Of a stretch of 64,000 bases of DNA, positions 18,370 to 26,947 are shown one piece after another. The notes beneath the pieces were generated by a model. The model worked only from the letters and a program-made list of their open reading frames with translations, did not search any database and was not told the origin of the DNA. Position numbers and translations under genes: made by a program. Position 1 is the first letter of the stretch, and each line of letters starts with the position of its first letter. The stretch is from Caulobacter sp. FWC26 (GTDB taxonomy: Bacteria; Pseudomonadota; Alphaproteobacteria; Caulobacterales; Caulobacteraceae). The stretch lies in NCBI RefSeq assembly GCF_002742645.2, contig NZ_CP033875.1, forward strand, positions 2,086,001-2,150,000, in the 5' to 3' direction.

Positions 18370-19335
18370 ATGCGCATGAGCGCCTTCGATAATCCGAGCC
18401 CGCCCCTGTCCCGTCGCGGTCTGCTGGCCGCCGGCGCAGCCGCGTTCGGCGCGAGCGTCGCCGGAGCGGCGGGCGCGAGCGCGTCGCCGTTCTTTCAGCG
18501 GCGCAAGCAGCCGGTTGGAATCCAGCTCTATAGTCTGGGCCCCGATCTCGCGAAGGAGCTCGACGCCCAGCTGGCGACGGTGGCCAAGATCGGCTTCAAG
18601 ACGGTCGAGTTGGCCGGTTACCTTGGCCGCACGCCTGCGGAACTGCGCGCCGCCTTCGACAAGCATGGGCTTGCCTGCCCCAGCGCGCACATCTCGCCCA
18701 AGGGGCCCAATGGCTTTAGCGGCGACCTCGCCAAGCTGGCCGACGAACTGCACGTGATCGGCGTGAAGTCGGCGATCATGCCGATCTTCTACATCCCCGA
18801 GCGTATGGGCGCCGCGGACCTGCGTCAGGCGGACGTGCAGATGACCGCCGACGAATGGAAGTGGAACGCCGACTTCCTCAATGAGAAGGCCGCCGTCCTG
18901 AAGAAGGCGGGAATCCTCGCCGGCTATCACAACCACAACTTCGAGTTCGCGCCCCTGACGGACGCCAAGGGCGGCGAGACCACCGGCATGGATATTCTAT
19001 TGAAGGGGACCGACCCGTCGTTGGTCACCTTCGAGATGGACGCCGGCTGGGTGACGGCGGCCGGGCGTGACCCGTTCGCTTTGCTGAAGGCCTATCCGGG
19101 GCGCTTCACGCAGATGCACGTCAAGGACGTCAAGCCGACGACCAAGCCCAACTTCGAGCTGCGGCAAGATCCAACCGAGGTGGGCTCTGGCATGATCGAC
19201 TGGAAGCGCCTGCTTCCGGCGGCGTACGACGCGGGCGTCCGGGGCTTTTACTACGAGCAGGAGCCGCCGTTCGCTCATACGCGTCTGGAGTCGGCCAAGA
19301 TCAGCTTCGACTATCTCGCGAAGGTGGTCGCCTGA
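18370..19335 (+). CDS. Tat-exported xylose-isomerase-like TIM-barrel protein
   Basis: A 321-residue protein with a twin-arginine signal (SRRGLLAAGAAAFGAS) and an AP-endonuclease-2/xylose-isomerase fold from about residue 48 (VGIQLYSLGPDL). Likely metal ligands lie in GYHNHNFEF (Glu), FEMDAGWV (Asp), QMHVKDVK (His) and YYEQEPPF (Glu). Export means it acts in the periplasm, unlike most sugar isomerases. In recently described 3-keto-glycoside pathways a protein of this fold hydrates 2-hydroxy-3-keto-glucal to 3-keto-glucose, which would fit here. ATG at 18370 is chosen, with AAGG seven bases upstream. A GTG nine bases earlier is possible. It overlaps the next gene by one base. Confidence 0.85.
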   Translation: MRMSAFDNPSPPLSRRGLLAAGAAAFGASVAGAAGASASPFFQRRKQPVGIQLYSLGPDLAKELDAQLATVAKIGFKTVELAGYLGRTPAELRAAFDKHGLACPSAHISPKGPNGFSGDLAKLADELHVIGVKSAIMPIFYIPERMGAADLRQADVQMTADEWKWNADFLNEKAAVLKKAGILAGYHNHNFEFAPLTDAKGGETTGMDILLKGTDPSLVTFEMDAGWVTAAGRDPFALLKAYPGRFTQMHVKDVKPTTKPNFELRQDPTEVGSGMIDWKRLLPAAYDAGVRGFYYEQEPPFAHTRLESAKISFDYLAKVVA

Positions 19336-20465
19336 TGGCGCTGCGCATGGCCATGGTGGGCGGCGGTCCGGGCTCGTTCATCGGGCCGGTGCACCGCATG
19401 GCCGCAGAGCTGGACGGCCGTATCCGGCTGGTGGCGGGCGTATTCAGTCGCGACCCTGTCAAGAACGCTCAGGCCGCCGCCGAGTGGGGCGTGGCGCCGG
19501 ATCGAGTCTATCCGGACCACCACACGATGTTCGCGGCGGAGCGCGCGCGTCCCGACGGCGCGCAGCTTGTCTCGGTCGTTACGCCGAACCATCTGCATTT
19601 CGAGGTTTCCGCTGCGGCCCTCGAGGCCGGGCTGAACGTGATCAGCGACAAGCCCGCGACCCTGAACCTCGCAGAAGCGCAAGCCCTGGCCGAGGTGGTC
19701 GCGGCCTCGGGCAAACAGTACGGCCTGACCTACACCTATACCGGCTATCCGATGGTCCGCGAGGCGCGCGAGATCGTCGCACGCGGCGATCTGGGCGTGG
19801 TGCGCAAGGTCGTCGTCGAGTACTCGCAAGGCTGGCTCTCGACGCCGTTGGAGCGCGACACCGGCAACAAGCAGGCCAGCTGGCGCGCCGATCCCAAGCA
19901 ATCGGGCGTCGGGGGCTGCATCGGTGACATCGGCGTTCATGCGTTCAACATCGCTGAGTTCATCACCGGGAGGCGCGTTGAACGGCTTTGCGCCGACGTC
20001 GCCACCGTGGTGCCCGGGCGGGGCCTCGACGACGACTGCAACGTGCTGCTGCGGTTCGAGGGCGGGGCGCGCGGTGTGCTGATCGCCTCGCAGATCTCGG
20101 CCGGCGCGCGCAACGGCCTGACGATCAGCGTCTATGGCGAGAAGGGCGGACTGACCTGGTCGCACGAGAACCCCAACGTGCTGACCCTGGATTGGCTGGA
20201 GGGCCCCAGCCACGTGCTGCACGCCGGCTCCGGCTATCTCGGCTCGGCGGCGCGGGCGGTGACGCGCCTGCCGACCGGGCATCCCGAAGGCTTTATCGAG
20301 GCCTTCGCCACGATCTATCGGGATTTCGCCGACGCGATCGAAGGCCGTGCCGGCGGCCTAGTGCCGGATATCAACGAGGGCGTGCGCGGCATGGCCTTTG
20401 TCGAGCGCGCCGTTGCGGCCAGCCGCGACGATGCGGGTTGGGTGTCGCTGCAGGGAGAAGGCTGA
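19335..20465 (+). CDS. Gfo/Idh/MocA-family NAD(P)-dependent oxidoreductase
   Basis: A 376-residue cytoplasmic dehydrogenase. The N-terminal Rossmann fold starts [17 protein letters not shown], the family Lys lies in [12 protein letters not shown] (usual EKP position, here DKP), and the C-terminal alpha/beta domain holds [17 protein letters not shown] with the likely catalytic His. There is no signal peptide. Family members interconvert sugars and 3-keto-sugars. After import of 3-keto-glucose this enzyme could reduce it to glucose. The ATG shares a base with the preceding TGA (TGATG), and the gene couples to the following TIM-barrel gene the same way. Confidence 0.9.
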   Translation: MALRMAMVGGGPGSFIGPVHRMAAELDGRIRLVAGVFSRDPVKNAQAAAEWGVAPDRVYPDHHTMFAAERARPDGAQLVSVVTPNHLHFEVSAAALEAGLNVISDKPATLNLAEAQALAEVVAASGKQYGLTYTYTGYPMVREAREIVARGDLGVVRKVVVEYSQGWLSTPLERDTGNKQASWRADPKQSGVGGCIGDIGVHAFNIAEFITGRRVERLCADVATVVPGRGLDDDCNVLLRFEGGARGVLIASQISAGARNGLTISVYGEKGGLTWSHENPNVLTLDWLEGPSHVLHAGSGYLGSAARAVTRLPTGHPEGFIEAFATIYRDFADAIEGRAGGLVPDINEGVRGMAFVERAVAASRDDAGWVSLQGEG

Positions 20466-21520
20466 TGAAGACGCTCAAGGGGCCGGCCATCTTCCTGGCC
20501 CAGTTCATCGGCGACACGCCCCCGTTCGATAAGCTGGAGACCATGGCCGCCTGGGTGTCGAGCCTCGGCTACGCCGGCGTGCAGATGCCGACCGGCGGCG
20601 CAGACTCGTTCTTCGATCTGGCCCTGGCCGCCGAGAGCCAGACCTATTGCGACGACATCGCCGGGCTGCTGGCCGAGTACGGTCTGGAGATCACCGAGCT
20701 GTCGACCCACCTGCAAGGGCAGCTGGTCGCGGTGCATCCGGCCTATGACGAGCTGTTCGACGGCTTCGCGCCGCCGGAGCTGCGCGGCAAGCCTCAGGAA
20801 CGGCAAGCCTGGGCGGTCGAGCAGGTGAAGGCTGCGGCCGTCGCCAGTCGTCGCTTGGGCCTGAAGGCTCACGCGACCTTCTCGGGCTCGCTCGCCTGGC
20901 CCTATCTCTATCCTTGGCCCCAGCGGCCGGCGGGCCTGATCGAGGAGGCGTTCGCCGAACTGGGGCGTCGCTGGAAGCCGATCCTGGACGTGTTCGACGA
21001 GAACGGGGTCGATGCGGCCTATGAGATCCACCCGGGCGAAGACCTGCACGATGGCGCGACCTTCGAGCGTTTTCTCGATGAGGTCGACGGCCACCCTCGA
21101 GCCAATATCCTCTATGATCCCAGTCACTTCGTGCTGCAGCAGCTGGACTATCTGGGCTACATCGACCGCTACCACGAACGGATCAAGGCGTTCCACGTCA
21201 AGGACGCCGAGTTCCGCCCGTCAGCGCGCTCAGGCGTCTATGGCGGCTATCAGGGTTGGGTCGATCGGCCGGGGCGGTTCCGTTCGCTGGGCGATGGCCA
21301 AGTGGACTTCAAGGCGATCTTTTCAAAGCTGGCGCAGTACGACTATGACGGCTGGGCGGTCCTGGAATGGGAGTGTGCGCTCAAGCATCCCGAGCAGGGA
21401 GCCGCCGAGGGCGCGCCGTTCATCCGGGACCATATCATTCGGGTGACGGACAAGGCGTTCGACGATTTCGCGAGCGCGGGGTCTGATCCCGGACGTAACC
21501 GAAGGCTGCTCGGCCTATAG
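20465..21520 (+). CDS. Cytoplasmic sugar phosphate isomerase/epimerase-like TIM-barrel protein
   Basis: A 351-residue xylose-isomerase-like TIM barrel without signal peptide. Likely metal ligands are in YEIHPGED (Glu), ILYDPSHF (Asp), KAFHVKDAEF (His) and VLEWECALK (Glu). Related proteins act on 3-keto-sugars, inosose or hydroxypyruvate-like compounds. The ATG at 20465 overlaps the stop of the Gfo/Idh gene by one base, so they form a coupled pair. A much longer in-frame extension reaching back into that gene is a reading-frame shadow. It probably isomerises the keto-sugar intermediate. The exact reaction is inferred from neighbours. Confidence 0.88.
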   Translation: MKTLKGPAIFLAQFIGDTPPFDKLETMAAWVSSLGYAGVQMPTGGADSFFDLALAAESQTYCDDIAGLLAEYGLEITELSTHLQGQLVAVHPAYDELFDGFAPPELRGKPQERQAWAVEQVKAAAVASRRLGLKAHATFSGSLAWPYLYPWPQRPAGLIEEAFAELGRRWKPILDVFDENGVDAAYEIHPGEDLHDGATFERFLDEVDGHPRANILYDPSHFVLQQLDYLGYIDRYHERIKAFHVKDAEFRPSARSGVYGGYQGWVDRPGRFRSLGDGQVDFKAIFSKLAQYDYDGWAVLEWECALKHPEQGAAEGAPFIRDHIIRVTDKAFDDFASAGSDPGRNRRLLGL

Positions 21521-21550
21521 TCGAAGCTTGAGTTCTGACGGAGTTGGTTG

Positions 21551-21910
21551 ATGAAGGTTCGGCTTATTCTCGCGGCCGCCGTCGCGGGCTTGGCGTCCAG
21601 CGCCGTCGCGGCGCCGTCGGGACAGCAGTTGTTCGAGCAACGCTGTGGCATGTGTCACGCCCTGCAGGCCGCCCCTGGCAAGATGGGGCCGCCGTTGGCG
21701 GGCGTGGTCGGTCGCAAGGCCGCGAGCCTGCCGGGCTATGCCTATAGCTCGGCCATGAAGGGCTCGGGGATCACCTGGAGCCCTGACAAGCTCGACGTGT
21801 ATCTGAAGGCTCCCAGCAAGACGGTGCCAGGCACCAAGATGCTGCTGGGCGCGCCCAATGACGCCGAGCGCGCGGCGGTGATCGCCTATCTGGCCAGCAT
21901 CAAGAAATAG
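21551..21910 (+). CDS. Small periplasmic c-type cytochrome
   Basis: A 119-residue protein with a signal peptide (MKVRLILAAAVAGLASSAVA) and a single haem motif CGMCH near residue 36. The likely axial Met lies in TKMLLGAPN near the C-terminus. Size and layout match class-I cytochromes of the c550/c552 type. It closes the transporter-isomerase operon and is the natural electron acceptor for the GMC dehydrogenase at 22939, since such FAD enzymes pass electrons to a cytochrome rather than to NAD. ATG at 21551 is chosen over a TTG one codon earlier. Confidence 0.9.
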   Translation: MKVRLILAAAVAGLASSAVAAPSGQQLFEQRCGMCHALQAAPGKMGPPLAGVVGRKAASLPGYAYSSAMKGSGITWSPDKLDVYLKAPSKTVPGTKMLLGAPNDAERAAVIAYLASIKK

Positions 21911-21918
21911 TCGGCTTG

Positions 21919-21954
21919 CGCCGCGCCGAAGGCCTTTCGGGGGTCAGCGCGGCG
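21919..21954. terminator. Long hairpin between convergent cytochrome and DUF1080 genes
   Basis: CGCCGCGC at 21919-21926 pairs with GCGCGGCG at 21947-21954, enclosing a second hairpin CCGAA...TTCGG at 21926-21940. The right arm runs into the end of the DUF1080 copy 2 gene. Placed tail to tail, it could act as a bidirectional terminator. There is no U-run. Confidence 0.45.
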
Positions 21955-22768
21955 TCAGCTCCTGGATTTCGATGTCCTTGAACTCGATCGGCGCGCCCTC
22001 GCTTTGCAGGGCGATGTAGCCGCCGGTCACCGCCTGCGCGCCCCGCGCCATGATGTAGGGCTTGGCGCCGCCCGCGACGGTGTCGTCCGGATCCAGCGCG
22101 GCGCCGGCGTAACGGTGGACCACGACGCCATTGATCTTCTGCGTGATCGCGCCGCTGGGCAGCACCTCAAGCTCGGCCTGCACCCAGGTTCCGTTGGCGA
22201 TGGTCGGAGCGTTGGCGGGCGGCGTGCAGTGCTCTTTCACCTTGGCGCCGTCGATCGTGATGGTGATCCCGGGCGTGCAGACCGCCCCGGTCGGGCGCGG
22301 CGCGTCGCCGTCCTTGCCCAGCAGCTGGAACTCGATGGAGACCGGGAACGGCTGGTCCGCCGTCATGCTCTCGGCGCTCTGGCTGTGGAACATGACGCCG
22401 CTATTGGCCCGCGCCCAACCGGGCGTATCGGGCAAACCGCCTTCTGTGAGAAAGCGATACGATAAGCGCAGCCGATATGCGCTGAAGGGCGTGCTGTAGA
22501 ACAGGTGCCCGAACTGGTTATCGAACTTGTCATAGCCGGCGTAGGAGACGCGGATCACGCCCTGACCGGCGATAAAGGTCTGACGGTAGTTGTCTCCCAC
22601 GGGATGCCGGGCGACCTTCGCAGTCCAGCCATTCAGCGTCTTGCCGTCGAAGAGCGACCGCCACGGACCGGCGCGGACCTCTTCGGCGCCTGCAGCGCCG
22701 GGCAGGCAGAGCGCAAGAGCTGCGAGGCCCAAGGTCGCGCGTCGGCGCAGCGGCTTCATCCGGAGCAT
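21944..22768 (-). CDS. DUF1080 / 3-keto-disaccharide hydrolase-domain protein (copy 2), exported
   Basis: A 274-residue secreted protein with a signal peptide cleaved after GAAGA (about residue 28). The DUF1080 fold starts WRSLFDGKTLNGWTAK and carries ARANSGVMFHSQ, VSIEFQLLG and VQAELEVLPSG. It is clearly a paralogue by fold but divergent from copy 1 at 15140. Two Cys (in AVCTPG and EHCTPP) could form a disulfide. GGAGGAAG lies four bases before the ATG. It diverges from the GMC dehydrogenase gene and converges on the cytochrome gene. Two copies in one locus suggest different linkage or anomer specificities, or sequential cleavage steps. Confidence 0.88.
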   Translation of the reverse strand: MLRMKPLRRRATLGLAALALCLPGAAGAEEVRAGPWRSLFDGKTLNGWTAKVARHPVGDNYRQTFIAGQGVIRVSYAGYDKFDNQFGHLFYSTPFSAYRLRLSYRFLTEGGLPDTPGWARANSGVMFHSQSAESMTADQPFPVSIEFQLLGKDGDAPRPTGAVCTPGITITIDGAKVKEHCTPPANAPTIANGTWVQAELEVLPSGAITQKINGVVVHRYAGAALDPDDTVAGGAKPYIMARGAQAVTGGYIALQSEGAPIEFKDIEIQELTPR

Positions 22769-22816
22769 GACGCTTCCTCCCTCTATCCTATCGCTGCGGT
22801 CGAAACGCCGAGCTTT

Positions 22817-22829
22817 GTTGCAATGTAAC
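22817..22829. promoter_or_regulatory. Short dyad between divergent DUF1080 copy 2 and GMC genes
   Basis: GTTGCAATGTAAC has 10 of its 12 paired positions symmetric about the central base (GTT-x-CA / TG-x-AAC). It lies 49 bp from the DUF1080 start and 110 bp from the GMC start. It differs from the dyad at 17021, so a different regulator or class of operator may be involved. Weak evidence. Confidence 0.3.
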
Positions 22830-22938
22830 CCATTTCATGGAAGCCTCCAGGCAAGAATGAGGGGGTCGCCGGGGAGGGCGTCGTGTTGCTTGGAGGCAGC
22901 TCGACGCGGTCCATCAAGCGACCGCGAAGGGAGCGAAC

Positions 22939-24678
22939 ATGGCCAACCTGAACGGCCGCGCGCGGCGTAAGAACACTTACGACGCCATCGTGGTGGGCAG
23001 CGGCATTACGGGCGGCATAGCGGCCAAGGAACTGACCGAGAAAGGCCTGAAGGTCCTGGTGCTCGAGCGTGGGCGAATGGTCCGCCACCTCGAGGACTAT
23101 CCGACCGCCACCCTTGATCCGTGGCAGACCAAATATCCGCAGGGAAAGCTTCCCGAGGCCGAACTGGACGCGCACTACAAGGTGCAGCGGCGCACCGGCT
23201 ACACGATGACGGAGCAGACCCAGCACTTCTTCGTGCGGGACGACGAGCATCCCTACACCGAGGAGAATCGTTTCGACTGGATCCGCGGCTATCATGTCGG
23301 CGGCCGCTCGCTGACCTGGGGGCGGCAGAGCTATCGACACAGCCCAATCGACTTCGAGGCTAATGCGCGGGAAGGGATCGCGGTCGATTGGCCGATCCGC
23401 TACGAGGACCTCGCGCCGTGGTACGACCACGTCGAACGCTTCATCGGCGTGTCTGGACAGGCTGAGGGCCTACCGCATTTCCCGGACGGCCAATACCAGC
23501 CTCCAATGGAGTTGAACTGCGTCGAAAAGGCCTTCAAGGCGCGGTCGGAGGCCCGTTTTCCCGAGCGGCGCGTCACGATCGGGCGCACCGCGCACCTGAC
23601 AGATCCGACCGAAGAGCAGCTCTCGCTGGGACGCACCAAGTGCCAGTACCGCAACATGTGTATCCGCGGTTGCCCGTTCGGCGGCTATTATAGCTCCAAC
23701 TCCGGCGGGCTTATCGCGGCCGAGCGCACCGGCAACCTGGTGATCCGGCCAAACTCGATCGTCACCGAGCTCATCTATGACGACCGCAAGGGTCGGGCCA
23801 GCGGTGTGCGGATCCTCGACGCGGAGACGCTGAAGGACGAGGAGTTCTACGCCGAGGTGATCTTCCTCTGCGCCTCGGCGCTGAACTCGGCCTGGATCAT
23901 GATGAACTCCACGAGTTCGCGCTTCCCGAACGGTTTTGGCAACGCCAGCGACCAGCTCGGCCGAAACGTGATGGATCACCATCTGGGCGTCGGCGCCTCG
24001 GGTGAAGCGCCGGAATTCGCCGAGATGTACTTCTCCGGACGCCGGCCGAACGGCATCTATGTGCCGCGCTTCCGCAATCTGGGCGACGACGCCACCAAGC
24101 GCTCGGATTATCTGCGCGGCTTCGGCTATCAGGGCGGCGCCGGCCGCGCGACCTGGGAGCGGGATCGCGGCCAGGGCGGCAGGGGCTTTGGCGCGGCGCG
24201 CAAGGCCGCACTCAGCCAGCCGGGGCCCTGGACCATGGGCCTGGGCGGCTTTGGCGAGATGCTCCCGTACGCCGACAATCGGGTGACCTTGAACCGCGAT
24301 GTGAAGGACAAGTTCGGCCTGCCGACCCTGACCATGAACGTCACCATGCGTGACAACGAGATGGCGATGCGACGCGACATGCAGTCCGCCGCGGCCGAGA
24401 TGCTCGAGGCTGCCGGCTTCAAGAACGTGCGCGGCTACGACGGCGGCTTCGCGCCGGGTCTTGGCATTCACGAGATGGGAACCGCCCGCATGGGTCGGGA
24501 TCCCAAGACGTCGGTGCTGAACGCGCACAATCAGGTGCACGAGTGCAAGAACGTGTACGTCACCGACGGCGCGGCCATGACCTCGGCTTCGTGCGTGAAC
24601 CCATCCCTGACCTACATGGCCCTGACGGCCCGCGCCGCCGACCACGCCGTGCGCGCCCGCAAGCGGGGAGAGCTGTAA
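22939..24678 (+). CDS. GMC-family FAD dehydrogenase, large subunit (glucoside 3-dehydrogenase / lactose dehydrogenase-like)
   Basis: A 579-residue FAD enzyme. The dinucleotide fold reads DAIVVGSGITGG (about 15-26), and the C-terminal GMC domain has GLGIHEMGTARMG and CVNPSLTYMALTARAADHAV. A Cys cluster, CQYRNMCIRGCPFGG, near residue 235 resembles the gluconate/fructose dehydrogenase class. It has no signal peptide and presumably rides out of the cell with its Tat-exported partner, which begins one base into its stop codon. Such two-subunit enzymes oxidise the C3 hydroxyl of glycosides in the periplasm. A lactose-oxidising GMC dehydrogenase with a small subunit and a cytochrome has been described in Caulobacter crescentus, and this looks like its counterpart (recalled, not aligned). 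Confidence 0.88.
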   Translation: MANLNGRARRKNTYDAIVVGSGITGGIAAKELTEKGLKVLVLERGRMVRHLEDYPTATLDPWQTKYPQGKLPEAELDAHYKVQRRTGYTMTEQTQHFFVRDDEHPYTEENRFDWIRGYHVGGRSLTWGRQSYRHSPIDFEANAREGIAVDWPIRYEDLAPWYDHVERFIGVSGQAEGLPHFPDGQYQPPMELNCVEKAFKARSEARFPERRVTIGRTAHLTDPTEEQLSLGRTKCQYRNMCIRGCPFGGYYSSNSGGLIAAERTGNLVIRPNSIVTELIYDDRKGRASGVRILDAETLKDEEFYAEVIFLCASALNSAWIMMNSTSSRFPNGFGNASDQLGRNVMDHHLGVGASGEAPEFAEMYFSGRRPNGIYVPRFRNLGDDATKRSDYLRGFGYQGGAGRATWERDRGQGGRGFGAARKAALSQPGPWTMGLGGFGEMLPYADNRVTLNRDVKDKFGLPTLTMNVTMRDNEMAMRRDMQSAAAEMLEAAGFKNVRGYDGGFAPGLGIHEMGTARMGRDPKTSVLNAHNQVHECKNVYVTDGAAMTSASCVNPSLTYMALTARAADHAVRARKRGEL

Positions 24679-25226
24679 TGCTGAATCGACGCGACACCCT
24701 CCGGGGCCTTGCCTTGACGGTCGGGGCCGCCGCTACGGGATGGGCTGGCGCCGCCGCCGCGAGGACTGCGCTGACCTGGACGCCGACGGCGCTCACGCCC
24801 GCGCAGGCCGAGATACTCGACGTGGTCGCCGAACTGATCATTCCCGCCACCGACACGCCTGGCGCGCGGGAAGCGGGCGTGCCGCAATTCATTGACCGCG
24901 CGATGGCCAACTATTGCGAGAAGTGGCAGGTCGACCAACTGACGGCCGGGCTCGCCCGCATGGACGCCGACGCGAAGGCCGCGCACGGGCGACTGTTCGT
25001 GTCTCTGACGCCAGAGCAGCAGGTGACCATTCTCAGCGTCTATGATCGCGAGACGGCGACCTCGACCAGCGGCCATTTCTTCCCGTTGCTGGAGGATATG
25101 GTCACCGTGGGCTATTTCACATCCGAGCCTGGCGCGACACGAGCTCTCCGCTACGATCCCGTGCCTGGCGAGTATCGAGGATGCGTCCCTCTGGCCGAGA
25201 TCGGGCGAGCCTGGGCGACGCGATAG
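24678..25226 (+). CDS. GMC dehydrogenase small (gamma) subunit, gluconate 2-dehydrogenase subunit 3 family, Tat-exported
   Basis: A 182-residue protein with a twin-arginine signal NRRDTLRGLALTVGAAA. The mature part contains LTPAQAEILDVVAELIIPAT and DTPGAREAGVPQFIDRAMANY, signatures of the gluconate_2-dh3 family. It probably carries the folded FAD subunit through the Tat system and stabilises it. The start overlaps the GMC stop codon (TAATG), so the subunits are coupled. The operon ends here, with the next gene convergent nine bases away. Confidence 0.9.
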   Translation: MLNRRDTLRGLALTVGAAATGWAGAAAARTALTWTPTALTPAQAEILDVVAELIIPATDTPGAREAGVPQFIDRAMANYCEKWQVDQLTAGLARMDADAKAAHGRLFVSLTPEQQVTILSVYDRETATSTSGHFFPLLEDMVTVGYFTSEPGATRALRYDPVPGEYRGCVPLAEIGRAWATR

Positions 25227-25235
25227 CGCCTAGAC

Positions 25236-26375
25236 TCAGTCGACGGTCGGGAGGCGTACGGTGAAGGTGCTGCCCTGACCCTCACCGCCGCTTTGCACGG
25301 TGACTTCGCCGCCGTGCAGCGCGACCAGTTGCCGGACGAGAGCGAGGCCAATGCCCAGGCCTCCCTGCGACTGTCCGAGATGATCTTCGACCTGAGCGAA
25401 GATCTCGAAGATCTTTGACTGCATGGCCTCGGGAATGCCGACGCCCGTATCGGTGATCGCTATGGTCGCCATGTCGCCCTCGGTCCTGGCCCTGAGAGTC
25501 ACCACTCCGCCGGGCGGGGTGTACTTCGCCGCATTATTGAGCAGGTTGGCGACGATCTGCGCCAGGCGGGTATGGTCGGCCTCAAGCCAGATCGGCTCGT
25601 CGGAGAGCTCGACCTCGAACCTGTGCTTGGCCGCCTCAATGGTGTGCTGGCTGGCTTCGATCGCCGATCGCAGCACCTCGCCAAGTTCCACCCGCGCCTT
25701 TTTCAGCGAAATCTTGCCCTGGCTGACTCGTGAGACATCGAGGAGATCGTCGACCAGGTGCGTGAGGTGGTCTAGCATCCGCTCCATGCGGCCGCGAATG
25801 TCTTTGGCGCGGTCCGGGGCGATATCCTTCCCGAGCAGATGCAACCCGCCACTGAGCGCTGCGACGGGATTGCGCAGTTCGTGCGCCAGCACCGCCAGGA
25901 AGCTGTCCTTGTGACGGTCGGCGCGCCGCAAGGCTTGTGCGGCGGCCTCCAACTCGTCGCGCTGCGCCTCGATCTGGAGACGCTGGTGGTGGAGATCGAA
26001 AAAGACGTTGGCCTTGCTGCGCAGCACATCCGGTTCGATCGGCTTCTGGATGAAATCCACGGCGCCCGCCTCGTAGCCGCGGAAACGCCGCTGGCTGTCG
26101 GCCGCGCCGGCGGTGACGAAGATGATCGGAATGTGCCGCGCGCGCTCGCTGCCGCGCATGAATTCGGCGAGTTCGAAGCCGTCCATGCCGGGCATCTGAA
26201 CGTCCAGAAGCGCCAGGGCGACCTCATGGGTCAGCAGCAGTTCGAGGGCTTCCTCGCCACCGCGCGCCTTGAGACAAACCAGCCCCTCGCGCTCGAGCAG
26301 CGCTTCAAGGGCCAGCAGATTCTCCTCGAGATCATCGACCAGCAGGAAATGGATTGGCTTGTCCGCGTGGGTCAT
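25236..26375 (-). CDS. Receiver-histidine kinase protein (response regulator fused N-terminally to a kinase)
   Basis: A 379-residue soluble protein. The receiver domain (about 8-125) has acidic VDD, phospho-acceptor D58 and KPIEP. A coiled linker (about 127-155) leads to HisKA with His165 in AVLAHELRNPVAAL, then a GHKL ATPase (about 265-378) with NNAAKYTPPG, DTGVGIP and GLGIGLALV. There is no membrane segment, so it is a cytosolic phosphorelay partner. Its ATG overlaps the CheB stop codon by four bases. It is the last gene of the signalling operon and may receive phosphate from the large hybrid kinase encoded first in the operon. Confidence 0.9.
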   Translation of the reverse strand: MTHADKPIHFLLVDDLEENLLALEALLEREGLVCLKARGGEEALELLLTHEVALALLDVQMPGMDGFELAEFMRGSERARHIPIIFVTAGAADSQRRFRGYEAGAVDFIQKPIEPDVLRSKANVFFDLHHQRLQIEAQRDELEAAAQALRRADRHKDSFLAVLAHELRNPVAALSGGLHLLGKDIAPDRAKDIRGRMERMLDHLTHLVDDLLDVSRVSQGKISLKKARVELGEVLRSAIEASQHTIEAAKHRFEVELSDEPIWLEADHTRLAQIVANLLNNAAKYTPPGGVVTLRARTEGDMATIAITDTGVGIPEAMQSKIFEIFAQVEDHLGQSQGGLGIGLALVRQLVALHGGEVTVQSGGEGQGSTFTVRLPTVD

Positions 26376-26947
26376 GCGGCCCTCAAACTGGTCAGGTACG
26401 TCGTGATGGCGTCGATGGTCATGGAACTGGCTGAGGGGCAGGCCCGTAGCGCGGCTTCCGGCATCGCCGTGGCGTAGGCCTCCGTGCGATCCTGGACGAT
26501 CACCGAGCCGCCGGCGGCTTGGATCGCTCGCAGTCCAGCAGCGCCATCATGGTTGGCCCCCGTCAGGATGACGCCCACAACCTCGGCCCCAAAGGCGTCG
26601 GCCGCGCTTTCGAATAGGACGTCGATGGAGGGGCGGGAGAAGTTCACGGCCTCGTCAGTGGACAGGGCCAAGCAGTGGTTCGTTTCGACGAGCATATGGT
26701 AATCAGAGGGCGCGAAATAGACCACGCCGTTCTCGATTGGCTCCTTGTCCTCGGCTTCCTTGACGGTGATCTGGCATTTCGACTGGAGCAGCGGCACCAG
26801 CATGTTGTCGCGGTCGGGCGGAATGTGCACGACAACCAGGATCGGCAGCGCGAAACTGGCGGGCAGGGCAGGTAGAATTGCCAGAAGGGCCTGGACCGCT
26901 CCGGCGGACGCGCCGATCACCACGACTTTGCGAGGCTCGCCCGTCAC
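26372..26947 (-). CDS. CheB-type methylesterase, catalytic domain only
   Basis: A 191-residue stand-alone CheB esterase domain with no receiver. Catalytic-triad motifs are VVVIGASAGAVQALL (Ser), LVVVHIPPDRDN (His) and VILTGANHDGAAGL (Asp). The start is the GTG overlapping the CheR stop (GTGA); longer in-frame sequence upstream is inside CheR and is not CheB-like. In a standard chemotaxis system CheB removes methyl groups from receptors under phosphorylation control. Here, without a receiver domain and beside kinases rather than MCPs, it may demethylate or deamidate the operon's own sensor kinase. Confidence 0.88.
   Translation of the reverse strand: MTGEPRKVVVIGASAGAVQALLAILPALPASFALPILVVVHIPPDRDNMLVPLLQSKCQITVKEAEDKEPIENGVVYFAPSDYHMLVETNHCLALSTDEAVNFSRPSIDVLFESAADAFGAEVVGVILTGANHDGAAGLRAIQAAGGSVIVQDRTEAYATAMPEAALRACPSASSMTIDAITTYLTSLRAA

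Noticed and set aside
19988..20464. Possible long N-terminal extension of the second TIM-barrel protein
   Set aside because: It overlaps the Gfo/Idh gene in another frame and is Arg-rich without similarity; the ATG at 20465 overlapping the previous stop is the natural start.
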